A stretch of DNA of 64,000 nt from Kocuria sp. (GCA_030524035.1 JAUNHG010000001.1:465250-529249), one strand, 5' to 3'. Counted from the first letter of the stretch, positions 49,030 through 60,331 are shown. Notes: generated by a model not told the origin, from the sequence alone. Made by a program: numbers and translations.

Positions 49030-49062
49030 CCCCGTGCTCACAATTTTCTCCTGAGCGCGGGG
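49030..49062 (+). terminator. rpsI: Terminator after rplM-rpsI
   Basis: CCCCGTGCTCA (49030-49040) pairs with TGAGCGCGGGG (49052-49062) with one G-U; followed by TGTCTTCATG. It ends the L13-S9 operon before glmM. Confidence 0.65.
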
Positions 49063-49235
49063 TGTCTTCATGTCCAGGTAATTTCATCTGATCAGGACAT
49101 TTAACGTCTTTCATGGACCTGACGGTGGTGTATCGGAGAGGGTGGTTGATGATTTGGGGAACCACCAACGGCACGTGCGCCCTCTGTAGCTCTCAGGACT
49201 TGCTGATGGGACTGCTTCATTAGGATGGATGATCA

Positions 49236-50588
49236 ATGACACGCATTTTCGGAACTGACGGTGTTCGCGGGTTGGCGAATGAACTATTGACCGCTGATAT
49301 GGCGCTTAACCTTGCCCAGGCTGCGGCCGTCGTGTTGGGGCACGAGAATGTCAGCGACGGCAAACGCCCACGGGCTGTCTTAGCGCGAGACGGTCGCGCC
49401 TCTGGGGAATTCTTGGGGGCTGCCGTGGCCGCAGGCTTGGCAGGCTCCGGGGTGGACGTGCACGACGCCGGTGTGATGCCCACGCCCGCGTTGGCTTACC
49501 TAGTAGGGGATATGAATGCTGATTTTGGGGTGATGATCTCCGCGTCCCATAACCCTGCCCCAGATAACGGCATTAAATTTTTGGCTCATGGCGGCAAAAA
49601 GTTGCCCGATGCTGTGGAAGATCAGATCCAAGCGATTTATGAGAGCCGTGACTTTACCCATCCCACGGGTGCAGGGGTAGGGCGTATTTCGACGCTCTCT
49701 GATGCTGAAGATCGTTACATTCTTCACCTTGTGGGTGCTATACCGCACAGGCTTCAGGACATCAGAGTTGTTGTGGATTGCGCCCATGGCGCCGCGGCCG
49801 GTGTATCCCCGGAGGCTTTCCGTGGTGCGGGAGCTGAGTTAGTTGCAGTGATTGGTTCCGAACCTGATGGCCTAAATATTAACGATGGTGTGGGGTCGAC
49901 GCATCTGGGCCCCTTGAAACAGGCTGTGGTCGAGCACGGTGCTGATCTCGGCATTGCGCATGATGGCGACGCGGATCGTTGCTTAGCGGTTGACGCGGAA
50001 GGCAACGAAATTGATGGCGATCAAATCATGGCGATCTTGGCGTTATCGATGCACGAAAAAGGTTTGTTGACTGACGAGACCCTGGTGGTCACCGTGATGT
50101 CCAACCTGGGGTTGAAACTGGCGTTGAAGGACCGAGGAATCACCATCCGGGAAACGGCTGTGGGGGACCGGTACGTGTTAGAGGCCATGAACCAGGAAGG
50201 GTTCAATCTGGGCGGTGAACAATCAGGGCACGTGATTATGTCTGACTGGGCTACCACCGGGGACGGCTTATTGACAGGGCTGATGTTGGCTTCCCGTGTG
50301 GCGGAAACCGGTTTGCCGTTATCAGAGCTTGGGAAAGTCATGACACGGCTTCCGCAAGTGTTGATTAACGTCAAAGGTGTCGACCGTTCTGCTGCCAGCA
50401 CCGATAACGGCCTGTTAGAGGCTGTTGCTGCGGCGGAATCACGGTTGGGTCAGACGGGGCGTGTGTTGTTGCGACCATCTGGTACGGAGCCGGTGGTGCG
50501 CGTCATGGTGGAAGCAGCTACGACTGAGCAAGCTCAGCAAGAAGCAGAGTATTTGGCGAGCGTGGTGACCGAACGGCTGGCGCTGTAG
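49236..50588 (+). CDS. glmM: Phosphoglucosamine mutase
   Basis: Converts glucosamine-6-P to glucosamine-1-P for peptidoglycan and mycothiol precursors. 450 residues. Active-site Ser104 in [15 protein letters not shown], metal loop AHDGDADRC with three Asp, sugar-binding GGEQSGHV, and phosphate-binding [15 protein letters not shown] 49236; TAGGAT at 49221-49226 could be either a -10 element close to the start or part of a ribosome site. It works with GlmS at 56.4 kb. Confidence 0.96.
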   Translation: MTRIFGTDGVRGLANELLTADMALNLAQAAAVVLGHENVSDGKRPRAVLARDGRASGEFLGAAVAAGLAGSGVDVHDAGVMPTPALAYLVGDMNADFGVMISASHNPAPDNGIKFLAHGGKKLPDAVEDQIQAIYESRDFTHPTGAGVGRISTLSDAEDRYILHLVGAIPHRLQDIRVVVDCAHGAAAGVSPEAFRGAGAELVAVIGSEPDGLNINDGVGSTHLGPLKQAVVEHGADLGIAHDGDADRCLAVDAEGNEIDGDQIMAILALSMHEKGLLTDETLVVTVMSNLGLKLALKDRGITIRETAVGDRYVLEAMNQEGFNLGGEQSGHVIMSDWATTGDGLLTGLMLASRVAETGLPLSELGKVMTRLPQVLINVKGVDRSAASTDNGLLEAVAAAESRLGQTGRVLLRPSGTEPVVRVMVEAATTEQAQQEAEYLASVVTERLAL

Positions 50589-50622
50589 TCAGCCACAGGA
50601 GAACAAACGCATACATCAAAGC

Positions 50623-50661
50623 AGAAGGCCCCACGTTCTAAGAACGAACGTGGGGCCTTCT
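50623..50661. terminator. Bidirectional terminator between glmM and mscL
   Basis: Perfect 16-bp stem AGAAGGCCCCACGTTC (50623-50638) with GAACGTGGGGCCTTCT (50646-50661), loop TAAGAAC. Located between convergent genes, so it should serve both strands. Confidence 0.85.
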
Positions 50662-50709
50662 AAGCGATATGAGGAATGACTCGCTGAAAACGTCCTTGGG
50701 GACGAATGA

Positions 50710-51132
50710 TCAGACGTTGGGGTTCCGGGGGGAACCGTTCTGGCCTGCCAACAAGTCACGGATTTCGGTGAGCACGGCGACATCCGGCTCAACCTCTTCG
50801 GCTGCTGGGTCAATCCCCAGACGGCGGTTACGCGCTTCAACCATCTTGTTCATCGGCACAACGACGACGAAGTACAGTGCGGCGGCAACGATCAAGAAGT
50901 TGATGATGACAGTCAACCAGGAACCGAGTTGGACGTAGTTTTCGCCGCTGCCAACCTGGAAACGGAGAAATTCGTCAAAGCTTGGGAAGCCGACCAGGCC
51001 GGAAATCAATGGCATGATCACAGAATCCACAAGGGTGCTGATGACGGGGGCGAACGCGCCACCGAGGATGACCGCAACGGCCAGATCGATGACATTGCCC
51101 TTCATAATGAAATCTTTGAAACCCTGAAGCAT
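50710..51132 (-). CDS. mscL: Large-conductance mechanosensitive channel MscL
   Basis: Pentameric membrane channel that opens on hypo-osmotic shock. 140 residues. MLQGFKDFIMKGNVIDLAVA is the N-terminal amphipathic helix running into TM1; TM2 is WLTVIINFLIVAAALYFVVV; a charged C-terminal helix bundle (TEIRDLLAGQ) follows. ATG 51132 has no ribosome site, but TAACGT (complement of 51140-51145) lies 7 bases upstream, consistent with a leaderless mRNA. Confidence 0.95.
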   Translation of the reverse strand: MLQGFKDFIMKGNVIDLAVAVILGGAFAPVISTLVDSVIMPLISGLVGFPSFDEFLRFQVGSGENYVQLGSWLTVIINFLIVAAALYFVVVVPMNKMVEARNRRLGIDPAAEEVEPDVAVLTEIRDLLAGQNGSPRNPNV

Positions 51133-51273
51133 GAGCCACACGTTAGCGTGCGCTTGTGTGTTTTACCAGGAACTTCCTGGCAGTTATTCAGTGATTCGCA
51201 ACACTATGCGCTGTGCCACGTAAAGAAGCGGACGTCTGTCGTGGCCGGTTTACCCAGTGAAATCAGTGCATAG

Positions 51274-52014
51274 TTATGGGTAATCAGGGGCCGGGCCGGT
51301 TCCGTAGAACTCTTCTAATGTGCTTGCGGAGCTTTTGGTAAAAGCTGCGGCGTGATCTTCCCCGATGTAGCGGAAGTGCCATGGCTCATAGGTGTAACCG
51401 GTCACTGCGCCCTGGTCAGCCGGGAAACGCAGTACAAATCCGTATTTAAAGGCATTTTCACGGGCCCATTGAGCAGCTTGAGTATCAGCAAAACACGCTT
51501 GTAGGTCGCACCCTGAACCGTCTCCCAAATCCACGGCCAAACCTGTTTGATGTTCAGAGAATCCGGGGCGTGCCGAAAGCTGATCAGCAGCAAACTGGCC
51601 ATTTTCTTTGACCCAGTGTTGATATGTCGATTCCTGAGTTTTATAGGAGCGGTAGGCGGAAAGAACCGTCACGGTGATTCCGTCGTTTCTCATGTCTGCG
51701 AGCATTTGCTGTAAGGAATTTGCGGCTTCGACTCTTAGATGCTCACCGTCAACCTTTCGAAGATCTTTCGGGGCGTAATTCTGTGGGTCCAGGGGGCGAC
51801 GCTTGTTCACCATTACCGTCACGGATTCGGGGGAATCTAGGTCCGCGACTTGTGTTTTTTCTGATTCACGTGCTGCTGGTGATGCAGGGGTTGGCGGCGT
51901 AGAGGTGTCCTGTCCGCACCCCGTGAGAACCACAGCAGCTATGCACATCATGCCTAAGTGTGCGGTGATGTTCCGCATGCGATTCGTCGACCAAGCTGGG
52001 GGTTCGGTACTCAT
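51274..52014 (-). CDS. VanY-type D-alanyl-D-alanine carboxypeptidase, lipoprotein
   Basis: Zinc peptidase of family M15B that trims the terminal D-Ala of peptidoglycan stem peptides outside the membrane. 246 residues. Signal peptide with lipobox VLTGC (lipidated Cys33), a Pro/Ser/Ala linker, then [11 protein letters not shown], the [10 protein letters not shown] metal motif (His155, Asp162) and EPWHFRYIG (catalytic Glu210, His213). ATG 52014 overlaps the coaA stop (ATGA), so its translation depends on coaA. Confidence 0.9.
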   Translation of the reverse strand: MSTEPPAWSTNRMRNITAHLGMMCIAAVVLTGCGQDTSTPPTPASPAARESEKTQVADLDSPESVTVMVNKRRPLDPQNYAPKDLRKVDGEHLRVEAANSLQQMLADMRNDGITVTVLSAYRSYKTQESTYQHWVKENGQFAADQLSARPGFSEHQTGLAVDLGDGSGCDLQACFADTQAAQWARENAFKYGFVLRFPADQGAVTGYTYEPWHFRYIGEDHAAAFTKSSASTLEEFYGTGPAPDYP

Positions 52015-52967
52015 TTTTTGCGAACAAGAACCCGGCGGATCGAGTGATCTGAGTCTTTGGAGAGGATGAGTTGTGCACGTCCTCGCGTGGGGCGAACATT
52101 GTGCAACAAGTTCGGTTCGTTGATCCTGCGCCAGATGTCTGTGGCAATATCCACGGCTTCCTGATCAGAGAGGTTTGCGTAGCGGTGGAAATACGATGCG
52201 GGGTCTGCAAAGGCCCCATGTCGCAGCGCCTGAAAACGTTCCACGTACCAACGTTCAATATCTTGAGTGCGGGCGTCAACGTAAATAGAGACATCAAAAA
52301 AATCGCTGAGGGCAAGGGAGGAGCGATTGCCGGGGCCAACTTTAGCTGGGGCGAGAACGTTTAGCCCCTCAACGATCACAACATCAGGCCTGGTCACAAC
52401 TACTTCTTCGTCGGGCAGAATATCGTACGTGACGTGTGAGTACTTTGGCGCCCGAACTTCTTCTGCCCCTGATTTGATCTCTGCAACAAATCGCAGTAGA
52501 GCGCGGCGATCATAAGATTCGGGGAAACCTTTACGTTCCATCAGGCCGCGTCGTTCGAGTTCGGCATTGGGGTAGAGGAAACCATCTGTTGTGACCAACT
52601 GAACCCGTGGGGTGGATGGCCAGCGAGCCATAAGCTCACGGAGCAGTCGTGCGGTGGTGGATTTCCCGGCCGCAACAGAGCCTGCAATCCCGATCACAAA
52701 TGGTGTACGGGCGTGCTGCTGCCCCAGAAACTTGTTGGTGGAGGTGTTCAGGGAAGTTGCGGCTGCGTCATAAAGCGTTAGCAGACGTGATAGGGGTAGG
52801 TACACCTCTCGTACCTCATCTGCGTCCAGATGATCCCCCAACCCGCGGAGGGATTCAATCTCGTATTCAGTGAGGGGGACGGAGATTTCTGTTGACAGCC
52901 GTGACCAGGTCTCCCGATCCAGCTCATGGAAAGGGGAGACGCGGTTAACCCCGTGAGTTGTGCTCAT
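52011..52967 (-). CDS. coaA: Pantothenate kinase, type I
   Basis: First committed step of coenzyme A synthesis. 318 residues. Walker [16 protein letters not shown] (residues 93-107), [26 protein letters not shown], and the C-terminal [23 protein letters not shown] 52967 lacks a ribosome site; TAAACT (complement of 52976-52981) ends 8 bases upstream, again suggesting a leaderless mRNA. Divergent from mtlA. Confidence 0.96.
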   Translation of the reverse strand: MSTTHGVNRVSPFHELDRETWSRLSTEISVPLTEYEIESLRGLGDHLDADEVREVYLPLSRLLTLYDAAATSLNTSTNKFLGQQHARTPFVIGIAGSVAAGKSTTARLLRELMARWPSTPRVQLVTTDGFLYPNAELERRGLMERKGFPESYDRRALLRFVAEIKSGAEEVRAPKYSHVTYDILPDEEVVVTRPDVVIVEGLNVLAPAKVGPGNRSSLALSDFFDVSIYVDARTQDIERWYVERFQALRHGAFADPASYFHRYANLSDQEAVDIATDIWRRINEPNLLHNVRPTRGRAQLILSKDSDHSIRRVLVRKK

Positions 52968-53046
52968 TGAGGCACAGTTTATGACTGCTGTGATCGGTGG
53001 ACGAATTCTCGTGAATATATGTGCCTTGATCAGCACAACCAGGCAG

Positions 53047-53076
53047 TTGACAGCCATCGTGGTCATGTCATAGCTA
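53047..53076 (+). promoter_or_regulatory. mtlA: Sigma-A-type promoter for mtlA
   Basis: Consensus -35 TTGACA (53047-53052), 18-base spacer, TAGCTA (53071-53076) as -10. It faces mtlA, ~113 bases before its start, in the coaA-mtlA divergent region. No mannitol regulator gene is present nearby. Confidence 0.6.
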
Positions 53077-53189
53077 AACTCGTGAGACCATTCATGCGCA
53101 CAGGGAGTTATCAGGGGACAGTCGCGTCAATAGGGACGCTAACGGTTTCCTGCCCAAGCACTCACAGCGAACCAATGACGAGGGACGTT

Positions 53190-55202
53190 TTGACTACGAC
53201 AACTTCTTCACAGACCCAAGCGGGCGATGGCGCCGCGTGGAAGGGTCGGCTGCGCGTTGGCGTGCAGCGTTTTGGCACCTTCTTATCCTCCATGATCATG
53301 CCCAATATTGGGGCATTCATTGCATGGGGGCTGATTACTGCCCTGTTCATTGAGGCAGGCCCTTTCCCTAATGAGCAGATTGCTACGTTGGTGGATCCGA
53401 TGGTGCTCTACCTTCTGCCCTTACTCATCGCTTATACCGGCGGCAAGCTGATATACGACGTCCGTGGTGGTGTGGTAGGCGCGATTGCCACTATGGGCGT
53501 GATTCTCGGAACGTCATCGCCGATCTTCATTGGTGAAGAGGGAAGTCCGTCGCCGATGTTCTTGGGTGCCATGATTATGGGGCCATTGGCGGCATGGTGC
53601 ATGAAAAAGCTCGACTCTTTGTGGGAAGGGAAAATTCCCCCGGGCTTTGAGATGCTGATCAACAACTTCTCTGCCGGGATCTTTGGTGCCATCGCGGCAA
53701 TCGGTTCGATGTTCTTGTTAACACCGGTCATGGTGAAGTTCACGCAGATCGCCGGAAGCATCGTGGAATTTCTGGTGAATCATGGCCTGCTTCCGTTGAC
53801 TTCCTTGATCATTGAACCGGCCAAGGTGTTGTTCTTGAACAACGCGATTAATCACGGTTTGATCACCCCCCTGGGAACCGCGCAGGCCAGGGAACAGGGG
53901 CAGTCAATTCTGCTGTTGTTGGAAACTAACCCTGGTCCTGGCCTGGGTATTTTGTTGGCCTACATGATCTTTGGGCGTGGAAGCGCCCGTGCCACGGCAC
54001 CCGGTGCTGCCATCATCCACGCGGTGGGCGGTATCCATGAGATCTACTTCCCATATGTGCTGATGAAGCCCCAACTGATCCTTGCGGCGATTGCCGGTGG
54101 TATGTCTGGCATTTTTGTTTTCTCGGCCTTTGATGTTGGGCTCAGCAGTCCGGCGGCTCCAGGTTCCATCATTGCGATTATGTTGACGGCGGCCCCAGGG
54201 TCCCGCATGGGCGTGATCCTCGGCATTCTGGTGGCTACAGCAGTTTCGTGCCTAGTCGCCTCGTTGATCCTGCGCTTTTCCAAACAGACGGATGGCGACC
54301 TGGCGGAAACCACCGCCAAGATGGAGGATATGAAGGGCAAAAAGTCCTCTGTGGCTTCGGTGCTTTCTGGTGGCGCTGCGGCGGGTCAGAACACTATCTC
54401 GAAGATCGTTTTTGCCTGCGATGCCGGAATGGGCTCTTCCGCCATGGGGGCTTCGGTGCTCCGTAACAAGATCAAGGACGCTGGGTACGGTGACCAGGTT
54501 TCGGTGGTGAACTCCGCGATTAACAATCTGCGCGATGACTTTGATCTGGTGGTGGTTCATGAAGATCTTCTGGATCGAGCCCAAACCCCCACACCGTCTG
54601 CCATGCATGTTGCGGTGGACAACTTCATGGGTTCCCCACGGTACGACGAAATTGTTGAGTTGATCCGTGATCAGCGGAGCGGCGGTGTGTCTGCGACTGC
54701 CCCGGCGTCCGCCCCCGTGGAAGAAACGGTGCCGCGTGAGAGCTCCGCTGCGTCGGCTGTATCGACGGAGAAACAGATTCTTTCCGTGGATTCCGTTCGT
54801 CTGGGTGCGACAGCAGCCTCACGCAGTGTGGCTATCGAACACGCTGGAGACTTACTCGTACAAACCGGTGCCGTGGATCGTGCGTATGTCAATGCCATGC
54901 ACGAGCGTGAGTCATCCGTCTCAACCTTCATGGGCAATGGGTTGGCCATCCCCCATGGCACCAACGAGGCCAAGTACGCCATTCGTGAGTCCGCTATGTC
55001 TTTTACACGCTACGACAAGCCGGTGGACTGGGACGGCCAGGAAGTGAAGTACGTCATCGGTATTGCTGGTGCGGACGGGCAACATCTGGGGTTGCTGGCA
55101 AAAATTGCCAAGATCTTCTCGAAGAAGGAATCTCTTGCTCAACTGGAGGCTGCCCAGACTCCTGAAGAGATCCTGGCGATTTTTGAAAAGGTGAACGAAT
55201 GA
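53190..55202 (+). CDS. mtlA: PTS mannitol-specific transporter EIICBA
   Basis: Takes up mannitol and phosphorylates it to mannitol-1-phosphate. 670 residues counted from TTG 53190 (AGGGA four bases upstream; an ATG at 53175 has no ribosome site). IIC membrane domain ~20-360 with AIIHAVGGIHEIYFPYVLM. IIB domain with phosphocysteine 410 in ACDAGMGSSAMGAS. IIA domain with phosphohistidine 589 in LAIPHGTNEAK. All three domains are fused, which is the full-length arrangement. Stop overlaps mtlD (ATGA). Confidence 0.95.
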   Translation: MTTTTSSQTQAGDGAAWKGRLRVGVQRFGTFLSSMIMPNIGAFIAWGLITALFIEAGPFPNEQIATLVDPMVLYLLPLLIAYTGGKLIYDVRGGVVGAIATMGVILGTSSPIFIGEEGSPSPMFLGAMIMGPLAAWCMKKLDSLWEGKIPPGFEMLINNFSAGIFGAIAAIGSMFLLTPVMVKFTQIAGSIVEFLVNHGLLPLTSLIIEPAKVLFLNNAINHGLITPLGTAQAREQGQSILLLLETNPGPGLGILLAYMIFGRGSARATAPGAAIIHAVGGIHEIYFPYVLMKPQLILAAIAGGMSGIFVFSAFDVGLSSPAAPGSIIAIMLTAAPGSRMGVILGILVATAVSCLVASLILRFSKQTDGDLAETTAKMEDMKGKKSSVASVLSGGAAAGQNTISKIVFACDAGMGSSAMGASVLRNKIKDAGYGDQVSVVNSAINNLRDDFDLVVVHEDLLDRAQTPTPSAMHVAVDNFMGSPRYDEIVELIRDQRSGGVSATAPASAPVEETVPRESSAASAVSTEKQILSVDSVRLGATAASRSVAIEHAGDLLVQTGAVDRAYVNAMHERESSVSTFMGNGLAIPHGTNEAKYAIRESAMSFTRYDKPVDWDGQEVKYVIGIAGADGQHLGLLAKIAKIFSKKESLAQLEAAQTPEEILAIFEKVNE

Positions 55203-56341
55203 AAGCCCTACATTTTGGTGCCGGCAATATTGGCCGAGGATTCGTGGGAGTTCTGTTGCACGAAGCCGGGTATGACCTGGTGTTCGCAGACGTTGCAGCA
55301 GACCTGATTACCGCACTAAATACAGAGGAGGCGTACACGGTTCACGAAGTCGGGGCTCAGCCGCACGCCGTGGAAGTCACCGGATTCTGTGGGGTGAATT
55401 CCGCAGAAGACCCGCAAGGACTGCTGGAGCAGATTAAAACTGCTGACGTCATCACCACCGCGGTGGGTCCCACTGTGCTCAAGATCATTGCCCCAACCCT
55501 GGCTGAAGGTCTGCGCGCTCGTGCAGAGGCAGGCGGAAGCAAGGTCGCCGTGATGGCCTGTGAAAATGCGATTAACGCGACAGATGGTTTGGCTGAATCT
55601 ATTCGTGAAACGTACCCCGATGTTGACCACATTGCGGTGTTTGCCAATACCGCTGTAGATCGGATCGTGCCGAATCAGGGGTCTGGTCAGGGGCTCGACG
55701 TCACGGTGGAAACCTATTACGAATGGGCTGTGGAATCCCCGGCTTTTGGTGATCAGCGTCCGGAAATCCCTGGTGTTACATGGGTGGACGATCTTGCCCC
55801 GTACATCACCCGCAAGCTGTTCACGGTCAACACCGGCCATGCGGCTGCTGCGTATTTCGGGTATCGGGCTGGGATTTCAAAACTCTCCGACGCACTAGAA
55901 GACCCCCAGGTACGTGCCGCAGTCGGCGAGGTATTGGCCGAGACGAAAGCGTTGTTGGTGGAAAAGTTTGGGTTCGCTCCGGATGTTCAGCAGGCTTACG
56001 TGGACAAAATCTTGACGCGGTTTGCCAACCCCCGCTTGCCTGACACCGTGGAGAGGGTGGGCCGCTCCCCGTTGCGCAAGATCTCCCGAAGTGAACGGTT
56101 TGTGGGACCTGCCGCTGAATTGGCTGAGCGGGGCATGAACGCATCTGCTCTGGTATCCGCTGTGGCAGCGGCGTTGCATTTTGACGCTGCGGGCGACAGC
56201 GAAGCTCAGCAGCTACAAGCTGACCTTGATGCTGCCCGTGGTGATCGTGCGGCCACCGATGAATTGGTGACTCGGTTAACCGGTATATCTCCTGATCATC
56301 CTTTATTTTCGGCATTGGCGAAAACTTTCGCTGCTGCCTGA
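55199..56341 (+). CDS. mtlD: Mannitol-1-phosphate 5-dehydrogenase
   Basis: Oxidises mannitol-1-phosphate to fructose-6-phosphate with NAD. 380 residues. Rossmann motif MKALHFGAGNIGRGFVG; ACENAINATDGL and the catalytic Lys in LAPYITRKLFTVNTGHAAAA. ATG 55199 overlaps the mtlA stop. Fructose-6-phosphate made here is the substrate of the downstream GlmS. Confidence 0.95.
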   Translation: MKALHFGAGNIGRGFVGVLLHEAGYDLVFADVAADLITALNTEEAYTVHEVGAQPHAVEVTGFCGVNSAEDPQGLLEQIKTADVITTAVGPTVLKIIAPTLAEGLRARAEAGGSKVAVMACENAINATDGLAESIRETYPDVDHIAVFANTAVDRIVPNQGSGQGLDVTVETYYEWAVESPAFGDQRPEIPGVTWVDDLAPYITRKLFTVNTGHAAAAYFGYRAGISKLSDALEDPQVRAAVGEVLAETKALLVEKFGFAPDVQQAYVDKILTRFANPRLPDTVERVGRSPLRKISRSERFVGPAAELAERGMNASALVSAVAAALHFDAAGDSEAQQLQADLDAARGDRAATDELVTRLTGISPDHPLFSALAKTFAAA

Positions 56342-56346
56342 TAGGC

Positions 56347-56402
56347 GTCCACGGTGACCGAGATGACTGCGTAGCACTATGTCCCGCCCGGTCATCGTGG
56401 AC
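56347..56402 (+). terminator. mtlD: Hairpin between mtlD and glmS
   Basis: GTCCACGGTGACC (56347-56359) with GGTCATCGTGGAC (56390-56402): 13 pairs with one G-U, 30-base loop. No U tract. Five bases after the mtlD stop. Confidence 0.5.
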
Positions 56403-56413
56403 CCCCTGTGAGT

Positions 56414-56419
56414 TAGGCT
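56414..56419 (+). promoter_or_regulatory. glmS: -10 element of a probable leaderless glmS promoter
   Basis: TAGGCT (56414-56419, preceded by T) ends six bases before the glmS ATG, and there is no ribosome site in between. This spacing places the transcription start at or next to the A of ATG. Confidence 0.5.
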
Positions 56420-56425
56420 GTTTGC

Positions 56426-58300
56426 ATGTGTGGAATTGTTGGATATGTGGGTCTGCCTGACGCGCCAGACCGTGAACTTTTTGCCCTGGACTACGTCCTG
56501 GAGGGCTTGCGGCGACTGGAATATCGTGGCTACGACTCTGCGGGGGTTGCTGTTGTTGCCGACGGTGCAGTGGACTATCGCAAGAAGGCCGGGAAGGTAT
56601 CCAGTCTGGACGCTGAATTAGAAGCTAGTCCGCTACCGGACGCCGTTGTGGGGATCGGCCACACCCGGTGGGCTACACACGGGGGTCCCACAGACTTGAA
56701 CGCTCACCCGCACGTGGTGGCCGATGGTCAGCTTGCCGTGGTTCACAACGGCATCATTGAAAACTTCGCGGAAATCAAAAACGAACTGACTGGCAAGGGA
56801 CACACTTTTGTGTCCGAAACGGACACTGAAGTCGCTGCTACGTTGTTGGGAGAGTTCTATAACAACGACGCCAACCGCGACCTCTCCGTGGCGATGCAGT
56901 TGACCGCAGTCCGCTTGGAAGGTGCGTTCACCCTGCTGGCCGTACATTCTGAACACCCGGATCGCATTGTGGCTGCCCGATATAACTCACCGTTGGTGAT
57001 TGGCCTGGGTGACGGGGAAAATTTCCTGGGATCAGATGTTTCCGGCTTTATCCAGCACACCAAGAGTGCAGTGGAGATGGATAACAACCAGATTGTGACC
57101 ATCACAGCCACCGACTACTCCATCACTGATTTTGACGGAAACTCGGTGGAGGGTAAGCCGTTTGAGGTCACGTGGGATGCCGCGGCGGCTGAAAAAGGCG
57201 GCTTCAACTCCTTCATGGAAAAAGAAATCCACGATCAGCCGTCGGCCGTCCACGACACGTTATTAGGACGCCTGGATGAAACGGGCCAGCTCACTCTGGA
57301 TGAATTGCGCATTGATGAATCATTGCTGCGCTCCGTTGACAAGATTGTGGTAATCGCGTGCGGTACTGCCGCATATGCCGGGCACGTTGCTCGTTATGCG
57401 ATTGAACATTGGTGCCGAATCCCCACGGAAGTGGAACTGGCCCATGAGTTCCGTTACCGGGACCCCATCGTGAATGACAGAACACTGGTGGTGGCGTTGT
57501 CTCAATCCGGGGAAACCATGGACACACTCATGGCTATCCGTCACGCACGTGAGCAGGGCGCCAAGGTGGTCGCAATTTGCAACACCAACGGTTCGTCTAT
57601 CCCACGTGAATCGGATGCCAACCTGTATACCCACGCGGGGCCGGAAATCGCAGTGGCTTCCACAAAAGCATTCCTGGCACAGATCACCGCCGCTTATCTG
57701 CTGGGTCTTTACCTGGCACAGCTACGCGGCAATATGTTCTCTGATGAAATCGCTGAGGTCTTGCGTGAGCTACAGGCCATGCCAGAGAAGATCCACACCG
57801 TGATCGACGAGGCGGATGACATCAAAGCGCTGGGCACATCCATGGGCCAAACTGAATCGGTCCTGTTCTTGGGACGTCATGTTGGCTTCCCGGTGGCATT
57901 GGAAGGCGCCCTCAAACTCAAGGAAATCGCGTACATTCACGCCGAAGGCTTTGCCGCAGGTGAGCTTAAGCATGGTCCAATTGCTTTGATCGAACCCGGA
58001 CAGAAAGTGTTTGTGGTGGTGCCGTCGCCACGGGGCCGTAACTCGCTGCACTCCAAGGTGGTATCCAACATCCAAGAAATCCGGGCTCGTGGTGCGGAAA
58101 CGATCGTGATTGCTGAAGAAGGCGATGACGCTGTGGAAGCCTACGCCAACCACATCATTCGTATTCCGCAGGCACCCACTCTGCTTCAGCCATTATTGGC
58201 CACCGTGCCGTTGCAGATTTTCGCGTGTTCTATGGCTGAAGCTAAGGGATACGACGTTGACCAGCCCAGAAACCTGGCGAAATCCGTGACGGTCGAATAA
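56426..58300 (+). CDS. glmS: Glutamine--fructose-6-phosphate aminotransferase (isomerizing)
   Basis: Makes glucosamine-6-phosphate from fructose-6-phosphate and glutamine. 624 residues. N-terminal nucleophile Cys2 in [20 protein letters not shown] and NGIIENF of the glutaminase domain; two SIS domains ([40 protein letters not shown]); C-terminal NLAKSVTVE with the catalytic Lys. No glmS ribozyme is present upstream: the start is only 85 bases from mtlD. Confidence 0.97.
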   Translation: MCGIVGYVGLPDAPDRELFALDYVLEGLRRLEYRGYDSAGVAVVADGAVDYRKKAGKVSSLDAELEASPLPDAVVGIGHTRWATHGGPTDLNAHPHVVADGQLAVVHNGIIENFAEIKNELTGKGHTFVSETDTEVAATLLGEFYNNDANRDLSVAMQLTAVRLEGAFTLLAVHSEHPDRIVAARYNSPLVIGLGDGENFLGSDVSGFIQHTKSAVEMDNNQIVTITATDYSITDFDGNSVEGKPFEVTWDAAAAEKGGFNSFMEKEIHDQPSAVHDTLLGRLDETGQLTLDELRIDESLLRSVDKIVVIACGTAAYAGHVARYAIEHWCRIPTEVELAHEFRYRDPIVNDRTLVVALSQSGETMDTLMAIRHAREQGAKVVAICNTNGSSIPRESDANLYTHAGPEIAVASTKAFLAQITAAYLLGLYLAQLRGNMFSDEIAEVLRELQAMPEKIHTVIDEADDIKALGTSMGQTESVLFLGRHVGFPVALEGALKLKEIAYIHAEGFAAGELKHGPIALIEPGQKVFVVVPSPRGRNSLHSKVVSNIQEIRARGAETIVIAEEGDDAVEAYANHIIRIPQAPTLLQPLLATVPLQIFACSMAEAKGYDVDQPRNLAKSVTVE

Positions 58301-58313
58301 AGACGGTGCCGTC

Positions 58314-58706
58314 ATGATCATTGGCACCGGAATTGATGTGGTGGATATCGACAGGTTCCGACGCCACCTAGAGCGCGTTCCGCGCCTGGCGCAACGTCTG
58401 TTTGTAGACACTGAACGTGATCTTCCGGTGGCTTCTCTTGCGGCGCGATTTGCCGCGAAAGAAGCCACCGCCAAGGCGCTCAAGGCCCCCCCAGGAATGG
58501 TGTGGCAACACTGCTGGGTGGAGAAAACTGAGTGGGGGGCTCCCGTGCTGCGCACGGAAGGCACAGTGTCCGCTGAAGCTGCCAAGCAAGGCATTGAACG
58601 TTGGCATGTATCAATGTCCCACGACGGCGGGTTAGCGATGGCGTACGTGGTGGCAGAGGGGCATATGGTGGACGCTGCGCTTCGATCGCCTGGAAGCAAA
58701 ACATGA
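58314..58706 (+). CDS. acpS: Holo-[acyl-carrier-protein] synthase
   Basis: Transfers 4'-phosphopantetheine from CoA to acyl carrier protein. 130 residues. [17 protein letters not shown] (Mg-binding Asp) and [11 protein letters not shown] (Glu and Lys) are the family motifs; [14 protein letters not shown] ends the fold. Starts 13 bases after glmS; its stop overlaps the nnrD start (ATGA). Confidence 0.95.
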   Translation: MIIGTGIDVVDIDRFRRHLERVPRLAQRLFVDTERDLPVASLAARFAAKEATAKALKAPPGMVWQHCWVEKTEWGAPVLRTEGTVSAEAAKQGIERWHVSMSHDGGLAMAYVVAEGHMVDAALRSPGSKT

Positions 58707-60331
58707 TCCCTGCCTGGACGGGGCAGGAAGTCCGTCAGGCGGAACGGCCCCTGTTGGAGGCTGGAAACGGCCCGGTGCTGATGGCGCGGGCGGCCCACGG
58801 TTTGGCTTTGGAATGCGTGCGGCAATTACGTGCCGTGCGGTCAGTACCCGGGGCACGTGTTGTGGTGTTGGCGGGCACAGGCAACAACGGTGGAGACGCC
58901 ATATGGGCTGCGGGAGCGTTGCGTCGTCGTGGTGCCATGGTGCAGGTGATTGCCACCGGTCGGGAACTGCACCACGCTGCCCAGGCAGCCGCTGAGCGCG
59001 CCGGGGTGCGGGTGACGGCCCTGCGCAAGATAGGTGTTGCGACTGCCGTTCAGCTGTGCTGTACCGCAGATATGGTGCTGGATGGCATTGTGGGAACGGG
59101 TGCACGTGGTGGGCTGCGTGCAGACTCCAAGGAACTGGTGGAGCAGTTGCTGGGTAGGTGGTCGCCTGTGATCCCCGAAGCCCACCTGCCCGTGGTGGTG
59201 GCCGTGGATATCCCGTCCGGCGTGGATGCTGATACCGGTGCCTGTGAGGGTCCTGTGTTACCGGCTGCCCACACCGTGACTTTTGGTGGCACCAAGGTAG
59301 GTCACTTGGTGCCACCGGGCCGTGAAGCCAGTGGGAAGATCGCGGTAGTGGACATTGGAATAGAGCATGCATTGCCTGCCCCAGAAGTAATACGGCTTGA
59401 CGTGGCGGACGTTATGCAACTGTGGCCACGCCCGAGCACAAATGATCATAAGTACACCCGGGGTGTGCTGGGTGTGGTAGCTGGAAGCACGCAGTATCCC
59501 GGAGCGGCTGTATTGTGCACGCGCTCCGCAGTCTCGGCAGGTGTGGGCATGGTGCATTACTTGGGAGATCACCACGCCCGCACTATGGTCGTGCTAACCA
59601 GTCCAGAAGTGGTCGCTAGCGAGGCGGCTCCAGCGGCGGTATGTGCGCAAGCGTGGGTGGCGGGGCCTGGAGCCACCGACCAGATCCAGCAAGACCGTAT
59701 TCGTGAGGTTTTAGACCTAGAGCACCCTATGGTGATTGATGCTGGTGCTTTCGATGTTGTCGGTCGTGTGTTGGGTGACCGAGCCCTGATGCCTCAACAG
59801 ATCCTGACTCCGCACGCCGGAGAATTGGTGAAGCTACTCACGTGGTGTCACGCGTGGGGTCATACAGAAACAGTGCCAACACGTCATGATGTGGAGCGGG
59901 ACCCCTTGACATGGGCGCGAGAAACGGCGTCCGCAACGGGAGCTACGGTGGTGCTGAAAGGTGCGGTGACTGTAGTAGCAGCTGCGGCAGGTGGGCCGAT
60001 TTTTGTGGTGGGGCACGGTAGTCCGTGGTTAGCCACCGCAGGCTCAGGGGATTGCTTGGCCGGAATACTGGGGGCATTGATGGCCAACATTCAGGGCAGC
60101 CCAGATATTTTTCATAGCGCCGCACGGGCGTGGGCTGTTGCGGCGCCGTTACCGCCAAAAGCTCGTGACCAGTTGCTGCGCCACCTGACCGCTGGCGAGT
60201 ATTGGGCGTTAGTAGCCGGTGTCGGAGTGGGGTTACATGCCGCTGCCTCAACTGTGGGAGGCGAAGGTCCCCAACCGTGCACCCCGGAACGGATTCGTGC
60301 CGCGCTCACGCATAGTTCATGCGCTGTGTAA
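58703..60331 (+). CDS. nnrD: Bifunctional NAD(P)HX epimerase/dehydratase
   Basis: Repairs hydrated NAD(P)H. 542 residues. N-terminal YjeF epimerase domain ([36 protein letters not shown]) and C-terminal ADP-dependent dehydratase domain ([57 protein letters not shown]). Both domains appear complete. ATG 58703 overlaps acpS. Confidence 0.93.
   Translation: MIPAWTGQEVRQAERPLLEAGNGPVLMARAAHGLALECVRQLRAVRSVPGARVVVLAGTGNNGGDAIWAAGALRRRGAMVQVIATGRELHHAAQAAAERAGVRVTALRKIGVATAVQLCCTADMVLDGIVGTGARGGLRADSKELVEQLLGRWSPVIPEAHLPVVVAVDIPSGVDADTGACEGPVLPAAHTVTFGGTKVGHLVPPGREASGKIAVVDIGIEHALPAPEVIRLDVADVMQLWPRPSTNDHKYTRGVLGVVAGSTQYPGAAVLCTRSAVSAGVGMVHYLGDHHARTMVVLTSPEVVASEAAPAAVCAQAWVAGPGATDQIQQDRIREVLDLEHPMVIDAGAFDVVGRVLGDRALMPQQILTPHAGELVKLLTWCHAWGHTETVPTRHDVERDPLTWARETASATGATVVLKGAVTVVAAAAGGPIFVVGHGSPWLATAGSGDCLAGILGALMANIQGSPDIFHSAARAWAVAAPLPPKARDQLLRHLTAGEYWALVAGVGVGLHAAASTVGGEGPQPCTPERIRAALTHSSCAV

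Noticed and set aside
56341-56425. Possible glmS ribozyme or riboswitch upstream of glmS
   Set aside because: The gap is only 84 bases, lacks the conserved ribozyme core, and the -10 hexamer lies next to the ATG.
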